Origin: Lentisphaerae bacterium GWF2_50_93
Lineage (GTDB): Bacteria; Verrucomicrobiota; Lentisphaeria; Victivallales; GWF2-50-93
DNA length: 51,881 nucleotides
Direction of reading: 5' to 3'
NCBI GenBank assembly: GCA_001804815.1
Contig: MHBI01000110.1
Location: 1 to 51,881, forward strand
The notes below the pieces were generated by a model. It was not told where the DNA came from and made no database searches. It worked only from the letters and a program-made list of their open reading frames with translations. A program made the translations under genes and the position numbers. The number at the start of each line of letters is the position of its first letter. The stretch's first letter is position 1. Shown in pieces: positions 26,072 to 34,875 of the stretch.

Positions 26072-26824
26072 ATGAAAAGACGTAACAAGAGTCTGCATAT
26101 CCGGAGGAGTGGCATAAAAGCGCAACCGCGTCGTTTTACAGATAACATGGCCTTCACATTGATCGAACTGTTGGTTGTAATAGCCATTATTTCGATACTC
26201 GCGGCAATGCTTCTGCCGGCATTGAAAAATGCGAGAGACAAGGCCAAGGAGATCGTCTGCACGGGCAATCTGAAAAGCATTGGGCTTGCCATGAATTTAT
26301 ATCTTGATGATAACAACGGGTATTTCATGCGTTACTTCGACCAAGTCTCGACCCCCTATAATAAATGGTACTATGGCTATGGCTTCCAAACATATTTTGG
26401 GTATCCAAATGACGCCGCGGGGATGAGTACTATCGGAAGCTATTTATATGCGAGGCAGGATGGACCACTGTATTGTCCGGCGATCAGCAAGTATCCTCTC
26501 AGCACAACAACCCACAGCATGTTCTACATGGTGAATTCAGACATCATGCCCAACGTCATACCAGACGGAACGGAATACAACCCCAATTTCAATCTTCGCA
26601 CAATAACTCAACATTCAAAAACGCTGCTCATGACTGAGGGAGATGGGAACGGTTTGAATTTTGGCAATTGGGCTCATCTCGTATTCGCCGACGCAACCTG
26701 TAAGCTTGAATATCGCCACAACCGCGGAGTCAATACCCTTTACGTGGACGGGCATGTCATATACCAGAAAGCCAGTGCTGCGGGCTTGGATATTGTTCGT
26801 ATTGGCAATCAGCTTTACAAGTAG
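26072..26824 (+). CDS. Pseudopilin-like protein with H-X9-DG motif
   Basis: A 250-residue protein. A basic 27-residue leader ends ...NMA, then FTLIELLVVIAIISILAAML, the type IV prepilin/type II secretion N-terminal helix, with Glu at position +5 (E32). The residue before the cut is Ala rather than the usual Gly. The C-terminal part ends with HNRGVNTLYVDGHV, the H-X9-DG signature of the DUF1559-type pseudopilins that are hugely expanded in Lentisphaerota and Planctomycetes. These are exported to the envelope, but their role is unknown. AAGGAG precedes the start. Its place inside a glycan-degradation operon suggests a part in surface presentation or secretion of the operon's hydrolases. Confidence 0.85.
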   Translation: MKRRNKSLHIRRSGIKAQPRRFTDNMAFTLIELLVVIAIISILAAMLLPALKNARDKAKEIVCTGNLKSIGLAMNLYLDDNNGYFMRYFDQVSTPYNKWYYGYGFQTYFGYPNDAAGMSTIGSYLYARQDGPLYCPAISKYPLSTTTHSMFYMVNSDIMPNVIPDGTEYNPNFNLRTITQHSKTLLMTEGDGNGLNFGNWAHLVFADATCKLEYRHNRGVNTLYVDGHVIYQKASAAGLDIVRIGNQLYK

Positions 26825-26834
26825 GTGTTTCATA

Positions 26835-27773
26835 ATGGCAAATAAACAAAAAACAACAAACAGCATTATCAAATGGGCTGACATGTCCTCTCCGGTCATA
26901 TTCCGGGGGGATGCCTCAACGGCATACCGCGATCCGGCCGTCCTCTGCCATGACGGCTGTTTTCATATGTATTTCACGCTCTCGGAGATCGAAACTGGAG
27001 GACAGGTGTTCCTGCGTGTCGCGCACAGCGAGAGCCGCGATTTGCAGAACTGGAGCGCGCCGGACATCATCACGCCCAAGGATAATTCCAAGAATTTCAG
27101 CAGCCCTGGGAACGTGATACGCTTTGGAGACGAATGGATAATATGCCTTCAGACATATCCGCGTCCCAATGGCGAAAAATATGGAAATGAAACATCGCGG
27201 ATATGGATTATGCGCAGCAAAGATTTGAAGACGTGGAGTGAACCGGAATTGTTGCGCGTCAAAGGCCCGGATGTCCCGATAGGGGACATGGGACGAATGA
27301 TAGATCCGTATCTACTGGAGGATAAGGACGAGCCGGAAAAATGGTGGTGCTTCTACAAGCAGAACGGAGTGAGCCTGTCATGGTCTCATGACTTGAAGAT
27401 TTGGAATTTTGCAGGAACTGAGAAATCCGGAGAGAATGTCTGCGTATTGGTGGATGGCGATGAGTATGTATTGTTTCATTCGCCTGCGAACGGCATTGGT
27501 GTCAAGCGTTCCCGGGACTTGAAATCATGGCGGGACACCGAGCTGCTGACGCTCGGACAGAAGAGCTGGCCATGGGCGCAGGGACGTCTGACCGCGGGTT
27601 TTGTGTTGGATTTGCGGGATGATCCAGATGTCGCCAAAGCAATACTGTTCTTCCACGGCTCCGACTATCCGGAGATGGATGCTCGCGGAGGGTTCGACAA
27701 CTATGCAAGCATCGCCCTGGCTTGGAGTCCGGATTTCAAAGAGTGGTCTTGGCCGGGAAAACTGGACAGGTGA
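26835..27773 (+). CDS. Five-bladed beta-propeller glycosidase-like protein (GH43/GH32 type)
   Basis: 312 residues from ATG 26835. Longer in-frame starts upstream would overlap the pseudopilin gene. Blades begin with AYRDPAVLCHDGCFHMYF, where the D in RDP is the usual first catalytic Asp, and continue with LRVAHSESRDLQNWSAP, IWIMRSKDLKTWSEP and GVKRSRDLKSWRD, the S-x-D-L-x-x-W blade motif of GH43/GH32/GH130-like proteins. No signal peptide is seen, so it is probably cytoplasmic. The linkage is unknown; a phosphorylase of GH130 type is an alternative. Last gene before a 290-bp spacer. Confidence 0.65.
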   Translation: MANKQKTTNSIIKWADMSSPVIFRGDASTAYRDPAVLCHDGCFHMYFTLSEIETGGQVFLRVAHSESRDLQNWSAPDIITPKDNSKNFSSPGNVIRFGDEWIICLQTYPRPNGEKYGNETSRIWIMRSKDLKTWSEPELLRVKGPDVPIGDMGRMIDPYLLEDKDEPEKWWCFYKQNGVSLSWSHDLKIWNFAGTEKSGENVCVLVDGDEYVLFHSPANGIGVKRSRDLKSWRDTELLTLGQKSWPWAQGRLTAGFVLDLRDDPDVAKAILFFHGSDYPEMDARGGFDNYASIALAWSPDFKEWSWPGKLDR

Positions 27774-28064
27774 AAAAAGGTGAATTATACGGCCGAGGCC
27801 TTCAATCCAGAAAGGGGAGTACAAATAAATTCTAAAGAACAGCCCTTGCGGGCTTAACTACTAACATGTTCCAATTCCTTATGAAATTTGTTTGTAGCCT
27901 GCCCTCCGAAGCCTTGGCGAAGGAAGGTCAATGCCGCAAGGCATGTTCTTTGAGCGGTTTTATGTTCTAAAATTGAAGTTTATTTTGTGCTTTGTGATTT
28001 TATTTACCAATGGATATTCAAAAACATTTGCAATGAAATTTCATAACATACTAGAGAATTAAAA
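27774..28064. repeat. Spacer with three mini-hairpins and an operator-like site
   Basis: No gene is seen. Three short perfect stems, each with a 4-nt loop, lie close together: AGCCC/GGGCT (27841-27854), CCTT/AAGG (27912-27923) and ATGCC/GGCAT with a GCAA loop (27931-27944). None has a T-tract, so they are not classical terminators. The right end is AT-rich and holds a possible TTGCAA box (28028-28033) and the site at 28034-28048. It separates two transcription units. Confidence 0.55.
28034..28048. promoter_or_regulatory. Third copy of the DeoR-type operator (candidate)
   Basis: TGAAATTTCATAACA agrees with operator 1 (9531-9545) at 13 of 15 bases and shares 12 identical bases in a row running one base beyond it. 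It lies 17 bp upstream of the third DUF4838 gene and overlaps the likely promoter. Binding by the DeoR protein is inference. Confidence 0.4.
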
Positions 28065-30983
28065 ATGCTTCAAAGGATTTTATATATATCCATTCTCGTC
28101 TTGTTGGCGGAGTGGACTACATTTGGAGCGGAACCATTTTTCCAGGATGGCCGTACGGTTTGGAAAATATATCTGTCTCCACAAGCCGAACAGACGGAAG
28201 TTTATGCGGCAAAGGAGCTGCAAGTTGCGCTAAAAAAGATTTCCGGTGCCGATTTCGAGGTGATTGCCGAAGAAAATCCTCCCGAATCAAATGTGATTAT
28301 CATCGGAGACCTTAAAAATCCGCAAGTGCAGGCACAGGCAGGCGCATTGAAACTCAGTGCAGGCAAAGTCGAGGAGGTCGCCGTTTATACTCTGGGTGGC
28401 CGCCTCTATCTGGCGGGAAACCAGCCGCGTGGCGCCCTCTATGCCGTGTACAGTTTCCTGCAGCGCGAACTCGGAGTGCGCTGGCTGTGGCCCGGCGCTG
28501 ATGGTGAATTCATTCCAGTCAAGACAAGCTGGTCCCTTCCTGAACTTAAGTTCAATCATAAACCCGGATTCCAATATCGCGGTTTCCATCTTTGCGGCGA
28601 CTATTATCTTGGTCCGGATTCCGAGATTTTCCGGGAATGGATGGCCCGCAATTTCATCAATATCTACCGTCATGCCGCGCCTCTGAAGGAAAAGAGGAGG
28701 GGATTCTATTCGATGTGGTCCTCACACAATATCTCTATTCCGAAACCCCTTTTCTCCCAGCATCAGGAATATTTTGCGGAGGTCAAAGGCAAACGCTATG
28801 ATGCAAACATCTGTTTCAGCAATCCGGAAGTGGATAAGATAGTATTCGAAAATCTGGCCGGATATGTACTTAAACATCCCTATCTTGACATCCTGAGCGT
28901 ATTTCCAAGTGATACGACCGTATATTGCCGCTGTGAAAACTGTTCCAAGACGGATCCTTCCACCACCTGGTTCGAATTTTACAACCGCCTGACCGACTCC
29001 ATGAAAAATGAATTTCCATCACTGAAATTGGCCACCATTGCCTATTTCGAATATCGAAACGTTCCCAAATGCAAGATCAGGAACACCGAGTTTATAGAAT
29101 ATTGCTCCTATACCCGCTGCAACATTCATCCCTATGGTCAGGCTGGCTGCAAGCATAACGAAGACACAATGAATGCGATGCTTGAATGGAAGGCCACCGG
29201 ATTTCCAATCGGCAACGACGCATATGAATTTGACATTTTCAGGAGGAATTCCCGCTTCACACCTTTCCTGAGCCTGATTGATGATGCAATCAAGACCAGT
29301 AAGAAGCTCGGACATGTCACCATGATACCGGAAGTTCTTCTCATATCCCCGAAATATGTTCCGGCGGAAGAATACATATTCAATGTCCAGCAACGTCTGC
29401 CCATCTATCTGTATGCCAGACTGCTCTGGGATCCCGACCAGAAATTGCCGGATATCCTGCATGACTGGTGTCAGACCGCTTTTGGTGAGGCCGCCTTGCC
29501 CATGTATGACTATTACATGAGTATGGATCGCGCATGGTCGGCCATGCCGAACCACACCACAATCCTTGGGGACGCCCTGAATATCGCGCCTCATTTATTT
29601 GCCGGCAAGCTGGAAAATGAAGCCCATGATGCTTTTTCCGCCGCTGAGAAATGTCTTCCAAAAATAGAAAATCGGGTCGCCAGGGATCGTGTCTCCGCCA
29701 ACATTGAACGAGAGAGGGTTCTATTCAAGCAGTGGCATGATCTCTACATGATGACTGACTCCATTCCGTGGGTGCTTCTGCCATTGCTCGCGCAGGCGGC
29801 AGACTTTGCCCAATCCTCCTCCGCCCCTCAGGAACTTCTCCCTGCCGCTTCAGGTGCCAAAAGCTATCCGGCAACAGTAAGTCTCGCCTGGACAAAAGAG
29901 GCTCTCCTGGTCAGATGGATCTGCCAGGATCCTGAAATCAAGAATATGAAGGCCACGGCAGCAGGACATGATGGGAAAGTAGTTGAAGACGACAGCGTGG
30001 AACTTGTCCTTTCTTCCGGTCTCAGCGGTGAAACTTGGTATTTCGGAGTAAATCCTAAAGGTACACGGCAAGACCATCGCATTTCAAGTGTTGGCACCAG
30101 GGAAGACCTTTGGAATCCTGCCTGGCAGGCGAAGACTCAGGTAGGAGAGGACAAATGGGAAGCTGAAATGACAATCCCGTTCGCTTCCCTCGGGCAAACT
30201 CCGAACGCAAATGAATTCTGGCAGGCGCGTTTTATCCGTCACAACGGAGGACGCAAAGATTTTGAAAACGGGGGGTTTCCGGAACGTGATATGTCCATGC
30301 TGGTCTTCACTTCTGCTGCGAGCGCTGGTGGCAGTTCCATTCTTTGGTGGTCCGGAAATCCAGTCAGGGAAAGCAGGAGTGATATCGCGTTAAGGCAGGA
30401 ATTTTCAAAAATAGGCCGGCAAGTCCAGATTGTCACCACTGCGGAAAAACTGTTTGAGCTTCATCCGAAATGCGACGTTTTCTGGTTCCGCCATCCCGGA
30501 GGCCCCAACAAAGTTCCGGCCGACTACTGGGAAAAATACCTAGTGCCATCGGTCAAGAACGGAGCAATCGCGATTTTTGCCTCCTATGGAAATATACCGG
30601 TGGACCAGTATTTCAAAGATCCTTCCATGAAGGTAAAAACGGTGGGAATAGAGAATATTCCAGAGGCGGCGCGTCGTACAAATTTCATTGCACCCGGCGA
30701 CTGGAGCGGCAAGCCCAACAATCTGCTTCACGATCTGAAAAGCGGCATTACTCCGGCAAATCTTTTCATACCGGCGGACACGAATTACTGGACAATTCTG
30801 GCAAGCGCTCCCAGAAACGGCAACGAGTCTGCCCCATATCTCCTCGTCCGGCCTTACGGAAAAGGATTGATCGTCCTGTGCCCCGATAAAATCCACAGGG
30901 TTTCAAATACAAGCCTTCTGGAAAACCTTACGGCATATCATAAGAGTTTAAATCAACAGAAAGAGACAGGAAAGAAACCATGA
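28065..30983 (+). CDS. Exported DUF4838 protein with CBM9-like and GATase-like C-terminus
   Basis: 972 residues. The signal peptide (LYISILVLLAEWTTFGA) is followed by an N-domain (EVYAAKELQVALKKISG, then GALYAVYSFLQRELGVRWLWPG) and DUF4838 (about 150-560) with D283 and C288-x-C290-x2-C293. A CBM9-like module follows (ALLVRWICQDPEIKN, DSVELVLSSG). The last 200 residues resemble a glutamine-amidotransferase-like/ThuA fold (CDVFWFRHPGGPNKVP, KNGAIAIFASYGNI, PYGKGLIVLCPDKIHR), without an obvious catalytic triad. Its stop overlaps the next start by ATGA, so the two products are made together. An exported glycan-active protein by inference. Confidence 0.8.
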   Translation: MLQRILYISILVLLAEWTTFGAEPFFQDGRTVWKIYLSPQAEQTEVYAAKELQVALKKISGADFEVIAEENPPESNVIIIGDLKNPQVQAQAGALKLSAGKVEEVAVYTLGGRLYLAGNQPRGALYAVYSFLQRELGVRWLWPGADGEFIPVKTSWSLPELKFNHKPGFQYRGFHLCGDYYLGPDSEIFREWMARNFINIYRHAAPLKEKRRGFYSMWSSHNISIPKPLFSQHQEYFAEVKGKRYDANICFSNPEVDKIVFENLAGYVLKHPYLDILSVFPSDTTVYCRCENCSKTDPSTTWFEFYNRLTDSMKNEFPSLKLATIAYFEYRNVPKCKIRNTEFIEYCSYTRCNIHPYGQAGCKHNEDTMNAMLEWKATGFPIGNDAYEFDIFRRNSRFTPFLSLIDDAIKTSKKLGHVTMIPEVLLISPKYVPAEEYIFNVQQRLPIYLYARLLWDPDQKLPDILHDWCQTAFGEAALPMYDYYMSMDRAWSAMPNHTTILGDALNIAPHLFAGKLENEAHDAFSAAEKCLPKIENRVARDRVSANIERERVLFKQWHDLYMMTDSIPWVLLPLLAQAADFAQSSSAPQELLPAASGAKSYPATVSLAWTKEALLVRWICQDPEIKNMKATAAGHDGKVVEDDSVELVLSSGLSGETWYFGVNPKGTRQDHRISSVGTREDLWNPAWQAKTQVGEDKWEAEMTIPFASLGQTPNANEFWQARFIRHNGGRKDFENGGFPERDMSMLVFTSAASAGGSSILWWSGNPVRESRSDIALRQEFSKIGRQVQIVTTAEKLFELHPKCDVFWFRHPGGPNKVPADYWEKYLVPSVKNGAIAIFASYGNIPVDQYFKDPSMKVKTVGIENIPEAARRTNFIAPGDWSGKPNNLLHDLKSGITPANLFIPADTNYWTILASAPRNGNESAPYLLVRPYGKGLIVLCPDKIHRVSNTSLLENLTAYHKSLNQQKETGKKP

Positions 30984-32545
30984 AAAAGCTGTGCATTTTT
31001 CACATGGACCTCAACTTTTCATGCCTCCGTGAAGACTATCTCCGCAAATGGCTGAGAAAAATAGCCGATGCCGGATACAACTCCATCCTGTGGGAAATAG
31101 AAGACAAGGTGCGACTGGACAGCTGTCCGGAATGCGCCTGGCCAGAAGCCTTCGCAAAGGAGGAATTCAAAGGCATCCTGGATTATTCCAGATCGCTTGG
31201 GCTGGAGCCCATTCCACTGCTACAGACTATTGGACACGGCGAATATGTACTGATGAATGGAAAATACGCTCATTTGCGAGAATCGCAAAAAGAGAATCAC
31301 CACGACTGTTACTGCACGGAAAATCCTGATACAAGGAAATTCCTCAGGGGGCTGATCGGCGAATATCTGGAATTGTTCGGAGATATAAGGTTCTTCCATC
31401 TTGGCGGAGACGAGGCCTATGTTTTCGGAACATGCCCGAAATGTGCTGAAAAGGTGAAAAGCATAGGTAAAAACGCCCTGTACATGGATCATATTGCCGA
31501 CATATCGGCGCCAATCCGGGCTGCCGGTGCGCGCCCGGGGATATGGGGTGATATGATATTGCATCATCCGGAGGAGATGGGGGCGATCACAAAAGATTAT
31601 CTCATATGGGATTGGAACTATTGGGATTCGGATTTGGTGCCTGAACATACGCTCGTATGGGGAGAAGGACTGGTCGAGGCAAAAGACATTCCGGCAGACA
31701 TCAGTAAATTTTTCCCTGAAATATTTGATTCCTCGGGAAAACTGAGACCGTTTCACACCAGCCATGCACTAAAGCGTATGGGCTATGATGTAATCCTCTG
31801 CAGTGCTATTCGCGCAGCAGGCGACAGTTTTTTATTTCCCAACATGAAACGTGCCGGCAATGCAGTTGCGGCAGCCAGGATCTGCGCAGATCTTGAATTG
31901 GTCGGAAACTGCGTTACAAGCTGGGCTATCAGGCTCAACCCTTATGAAGCCCAGGAGCCCATGTTGCCGCTTGCCCCTTCAATACTTGCAGATCCCATGC
32001 TGTCTCTGGATGGCGCCAAACGAATCGCAAGCAAAAACATGTTCGGCGTTGAAACTCCGGATTTCTTTGATGCAACCGCGATTGCAGGAATGAACATTTC
32101 CCCGTTCACTTGCGGTGCTTCAATGGCAGTACAATGGAACAGGCTAAAGGATTCAATGCCTGCGCCTCGGGGATATCTTGAAAAACTGCTTATGAAGTGT
32201 AGGACTGAAGAAGGCGGGGCTGCCTTTAAGGATTGGCAAAACAAGCTGGATAAATCCGAAAAGGAAATCCAACAGGCTATTTCACTGTTGACCAGCTTTG
32301 CATTCAAGGCTGAAAAAGGTTTCGAAACTCTGGAATATTGGATTGATGCACTGACAATGCAGCTGTGGATGATCCGAATAGGGAAAATGATTTTCGAGGA
32401 CAATTTCAATTCTGAAACTGTCAGCTTGCTGAAAAGTCTGAAAAAGCAGACTCGTTCAATGATTTCCAGACGCGAAACCCCGCAGAGTGCACGCAAAAAC
32501 ACCGAACTGCTTTTCAAATGGCTCATTGAATACCGCAAGAAATAA
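30980..32545 (+). CDS. GH20-like beta-N-acetylhexosaminidase-type enzyme
   Basis: 521 residues with no signal peptide. The barrel starts at residue 1 (MDLNFSCLREDYLRKWLRKI, DAGYNSILWEIED). FHLGGDEAYVFGTCPKC holds the GH20 catalytic pair D144-E145, in which Asp orients the substrate 2-acetamido group and Glu is the acid. A following C152-x2-C155 mirrors the Cys pair in the DUF4838 proteins. The classical GH20 N-terminal domain is missing, as in other cytoplasmic relatives. A helical region of about 150 residues closes the protein. It may remove N-acetylhexosamine from imported oligosaccharides. It overlaps the upstream DUF4838 gene by 4 bp. Confidence 0.7.
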   Translation: MKKLCIFHMDLNFSCLREDYLRKWLRKIADAGYNSILWEIEDKVRLDSCPECAWPEAFAKEEFKGILDYSRSLGLEPIPLLQTIGHGEYVLMNGKYAHLRESQKENHHDCYCTENPDTRKFLRGLIGEYLELFGDIRFFHLGGDEAYVFGTCPKCAEKVKSIGKNALYMDHIADISAPIRAAGARPGIWGDMILHHPEEMGAITKDYLIWDWNYWDSDLVPEHTLVWGEGLVEAKDIPADISKFFPEIFDSSGKLRPFHTSHALKRMGYDVILCSAIRAAGDSFLFPNMKRAGNAVAAARICADLELVGNCVTSWAIRLNPYEAQEPMLPLAPSILADPMLSLDGAKRIASKNMFGVETPDFFDATAIAGMNISPFTCGASMAVQWNRLKDSMPAPRGYLEKLLMKCRTEEGGAAFKDWQNKLDKSEKEIQQAISLLTSFAFKAEKGFETLEYWIDALTMQLWMIRIGKMIFEDNFNSETVSLLKSLKKQTRSMISRRETPQSARKNTELLFKWLIEYRKK

Positions 32546-32565
32546 TTATAAAATGGAGACAAAAG

Positions 32566-32566
32566 A
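32566..32566 (+). promoter_or_regulatory. Ribosome-binding site region of the barrel hydrolase
   Basis: GGAG about 9 nt before ATG at 32566 supports this start. Confidence 0.5.
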
Positions 32567-34731
32567 TGTTGAAATACGAAGAGGGAAAACTTGAGGCTAA
32601 CGAATACGGGGCGCGCTTTCCGCAGAGGCCATATTACCCCTTGCTTGCGGCCAACGGTACCGATGCGATTTTACTGGGACTGGGCGGATTTCCCGATGAT
32701 CCAAACTGGATGTGCTATTCGTCGCAGTTGCCTTTCAGGATCAATCTGGGCTGGTACAAGACTGCACGCAAAGACTATTCATACAGCCACCGCCGCTACG
32801 GCCCATCATGCTATGGGACTTCCATCTGCCTTGCCGGATTGACAACAATACTGACAGTCGGCAAAGAAAGAAATCTCGCTATTCGCAACCCAAGGCAGTA
32901 CTTCGATCCTAAAAAAAGAATCCTGACCACTTCCTTTGGTCTGAGAGAAAGCCGCGGCAAAAAAGCAGCGGAAATTAAAGTCACAAGCTTTATCACCGAT
33001 GAACATCTGCTGGTCGAGCGCTATGAAGTCCTGGCGGAACCGGAAAACGGTATCCGTTTTGGATTCATCCTGGATACTCCGCATTCGCCGGATCTCTATG
33101 AGCTTTGCGTTCATCCGGAAAAGATCGGGCATGAAAAAATGGAAAGAGGCTTCTGTTTCAGATATAAATACAGTTCCCCGGAAATTTACGACGGTATCGC
33201 CGCAACCTGGACAGATCATCCAGGCTCCGAGTACAACGGCGAAATTGATTATTCTCCGGTAATCGCCAAGGGGAAAGCTGTCACCCACTACGTTGCAGTT
33301 GTGGACTCATATGACGCAGAGGATTATAGTACGGAGATAAAACGCCTGCTCAGGAAAACCGTGGATGCCGGGTATGATTCGATCCTGGAAGAGCATATTA
33401 AATCAGGGAAAAAATATTTCAGCGCTTCTTCTGTCACCCTGCCGGAAAAAGATCTTGAATACCTGTATGACTATTCGAATTATATTCTGAAAGCGACATT
33501 TGATTCTGGAAGCGGCTTCATGCCCATGGGTATTTTGCCAGGAAACTGGCACAATGGAATGTTCTGGGATTGCTGGTTCGCCTCAATGGCATGGCTGGGT
33601 TCAAACCGGGACGAGGAGTCTAAAAAAATATCCTGTTTTTACAAGAACAAACTGAAGGATGCCCAGGAAGTAGCCAAAAAACTCCAATGCGGCGGAGCGC
33701 GTTATGCATGGACAAGCAACCGTGCACATTTTGAGCTGAATCCTGAGAATGTAATACAGTTCCACAATAACGCCGTGATAGCGCTTCAATGCCTTCAAGT
33801 TTACAAATTCACCGGCGACAAGGAATTTCTGAGTGAGATATTTGATCTACTGGAACAGTCTCTGATTTTCCTGACAGAAAGGCTTGTTAGAATTGAAAAC
33901 GGCCAGGCCTGTCTGGCGGAATGTGCGGGCCTGGACGAATCCACTTCAGATAAGAAAGGAACCGATACCTGGACCTCCGCCACCTATTCGAAAGCACTCG
34001 AGTCGTATCTTGAAGCGTGCGCAAAACTGCAGCGGAAACCGTTCAAAAGCAATCTAAGTGAAATCTTGTCGATGGTGAAAGAAGCCATGGCACGAAATAT
34101 CGATGAGGATGGAATCCTGCAGTCTTTTGCCGGAGGCATGCAGCCTCACTGGGGATCTTTGATTTTTCATTTATATCCTGAGCATCCGGCGCTATCCAAG
34201 ACCATTGAGATCCTGTCGCACTATGACATGGAGCTTGATTCTTATAACTCACATGAAGTCGCATGTTACAAGGGACGTATTTTTACATGGACTGAGTTCT
34301 GGATAGCCGCCATCCTGGGCATGACTGGAAAACCGGAAGGCTGGATGCGACTCAGGAAATGCGCCAAGTTTACCGACTGCTTCGGGTCATTTCCAGAGAG
34401 GGTGTTTTATGATGGCGAACTTTTAAAACAGCCTTTCATGACCTCTCACGCTTCCTACGTATGGGCTGTCAACAGCCTCCTTGTGTCCCGGAATGGAGAC
34501 CGGCTGACAATATGCGCCAATCTGCCAGAGAGATGGTTAGACCTGTCCTTTGAGAATTTGACAACTCCAGATGGCTTAAGGGTTTCAGCAAAGATGAAAG
34601 GCGGGATAATAACAGAACTTGAAATAGTCAATATGAACGTTGAAAAACGCGACATACTTCTTATGCTTCCTGGGGAGGATAAGAAAAAGTTCTTCCTGAA
34701 GAGCAAGGAGAGATTTGAAATAAGACACTAA
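32566..34731 (+). CDS. (alpha/alpha)6-barrel glycoside hydrolase or phosphorylase-like protein
   Basis: 721 residues, cytoplasmic. The N-terminal 270 residues are a beta-supersandwich-like domain (LLAANGTDAILLGLGGFPDD). A helical barrel follows with NWHNGMFWDCWFASMAWLG, similar to the H-x-F-W-D segment of GH65 and related clan GH-L families, and FHNNAVIALQCLQVYKFTGD. A small C-terminal beta domain ends it (LTICANLPERWLDLSF). A candidate acid is in LAECAGLDESTSDKKG. GH65, GH95 and GH78 relatives share this fold, so the sugar is open. The gene lies 20 bp after the GH20-like gene. Confidence 0.6.
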   Translation: MLKYEEGKLEANEYGARFPQRPYYPLLAANGTDAILLGLGGFPDDPNWMCYSSQLPFRINLGWYKTARKDYSYSHRRYGPSCYGTSICLAGLTTILTVGKERNLAIRNPRQYFDPKKRILTTSFGLRESRGKKAAEIKVTSFITDEHLLVERYEVLAEPENGIRFGFILDTPHSPDLYELCVHPEKIGHEKMERGFCFRYKYSSPEIYDGIAATWTDHPGSEYNGEIDYSPVIAKGKAVTHYVAVVDSYDAEDYSTEIKRLLRKTVDAGYDSILEEHIKSGKKYFSASSVTLPEKDLEYLYDYSNYILKATFDSGSGFMPMGILPGNWHNGMFWDCWFASMAWLGSNRDEESKKISCFYKNKLKDAQEVAKKLQCGGARYAWTSNRAHFELNPENVIQFHNNAVIALQCLQVYKFTGDKEFLSEIFDLLEQSLIFLTERLVRIENGQACLAECAGLDESTSDKKGTDTWTSATYSKALESYLEACAKLQRKPFKSNLSEILSMVKEAMARNIDEDGILQSFAGGMQPHWGSLIFHLYPEHPALSKTIEILSHYDMELDSYNSHEVACYKGRIFTWTEFWIAAILGMTGKPEGWMRLRKCAKFTDCFGSFPERVFYDGELLKQPFMTSHASYVWAVNSLLVSRNGDRLTICANLPERWLDLSFENLTTPDGLRVSAKMKGGIITELEIVNMNVEKRDILLMLPGEDKKKFFLKSKERFEIRH

Positions 34732-34875
34732 CTATTCCCATGCGGGAAAATGTGCCGCAGGCGCGTTTGTAGTAGCGCAATTTATTGCGCGTTCTTGGAT
34801 GCCGGGAACGCCGACCGTCTGGTCGGCTCTTCCGATGCCAAGTCGATAACTTTTCATAAAAGGATAAATGATGAT
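34732..34875. repeat. Spacer with two perfect 4-nt-loop hairpins
   Basis: GCGCAATTTATTGCGC (34775-34790, 6-bp stem) and GCCGACC/GGTCGGC with a GTCT loop (34810-34827, 7-bp stem) lie 19 bp apart. Neither is followed by T residues. The spacer reads open from 34750 in frame with the CapA-like gene, but that extension is composed of these palindromes and is not treated as coding. Confidence 0.55.

Noticed and set aside
27774..28064. Rho-independent terminators
   Set aside because: The stems are short and none is followed by a T-tract.
34750..34875. 42-codon extension of the CapA-like gene
   Set aside because: The added residues come from palindromic spacer DNA and match no family start; ATG 34876 fits better.
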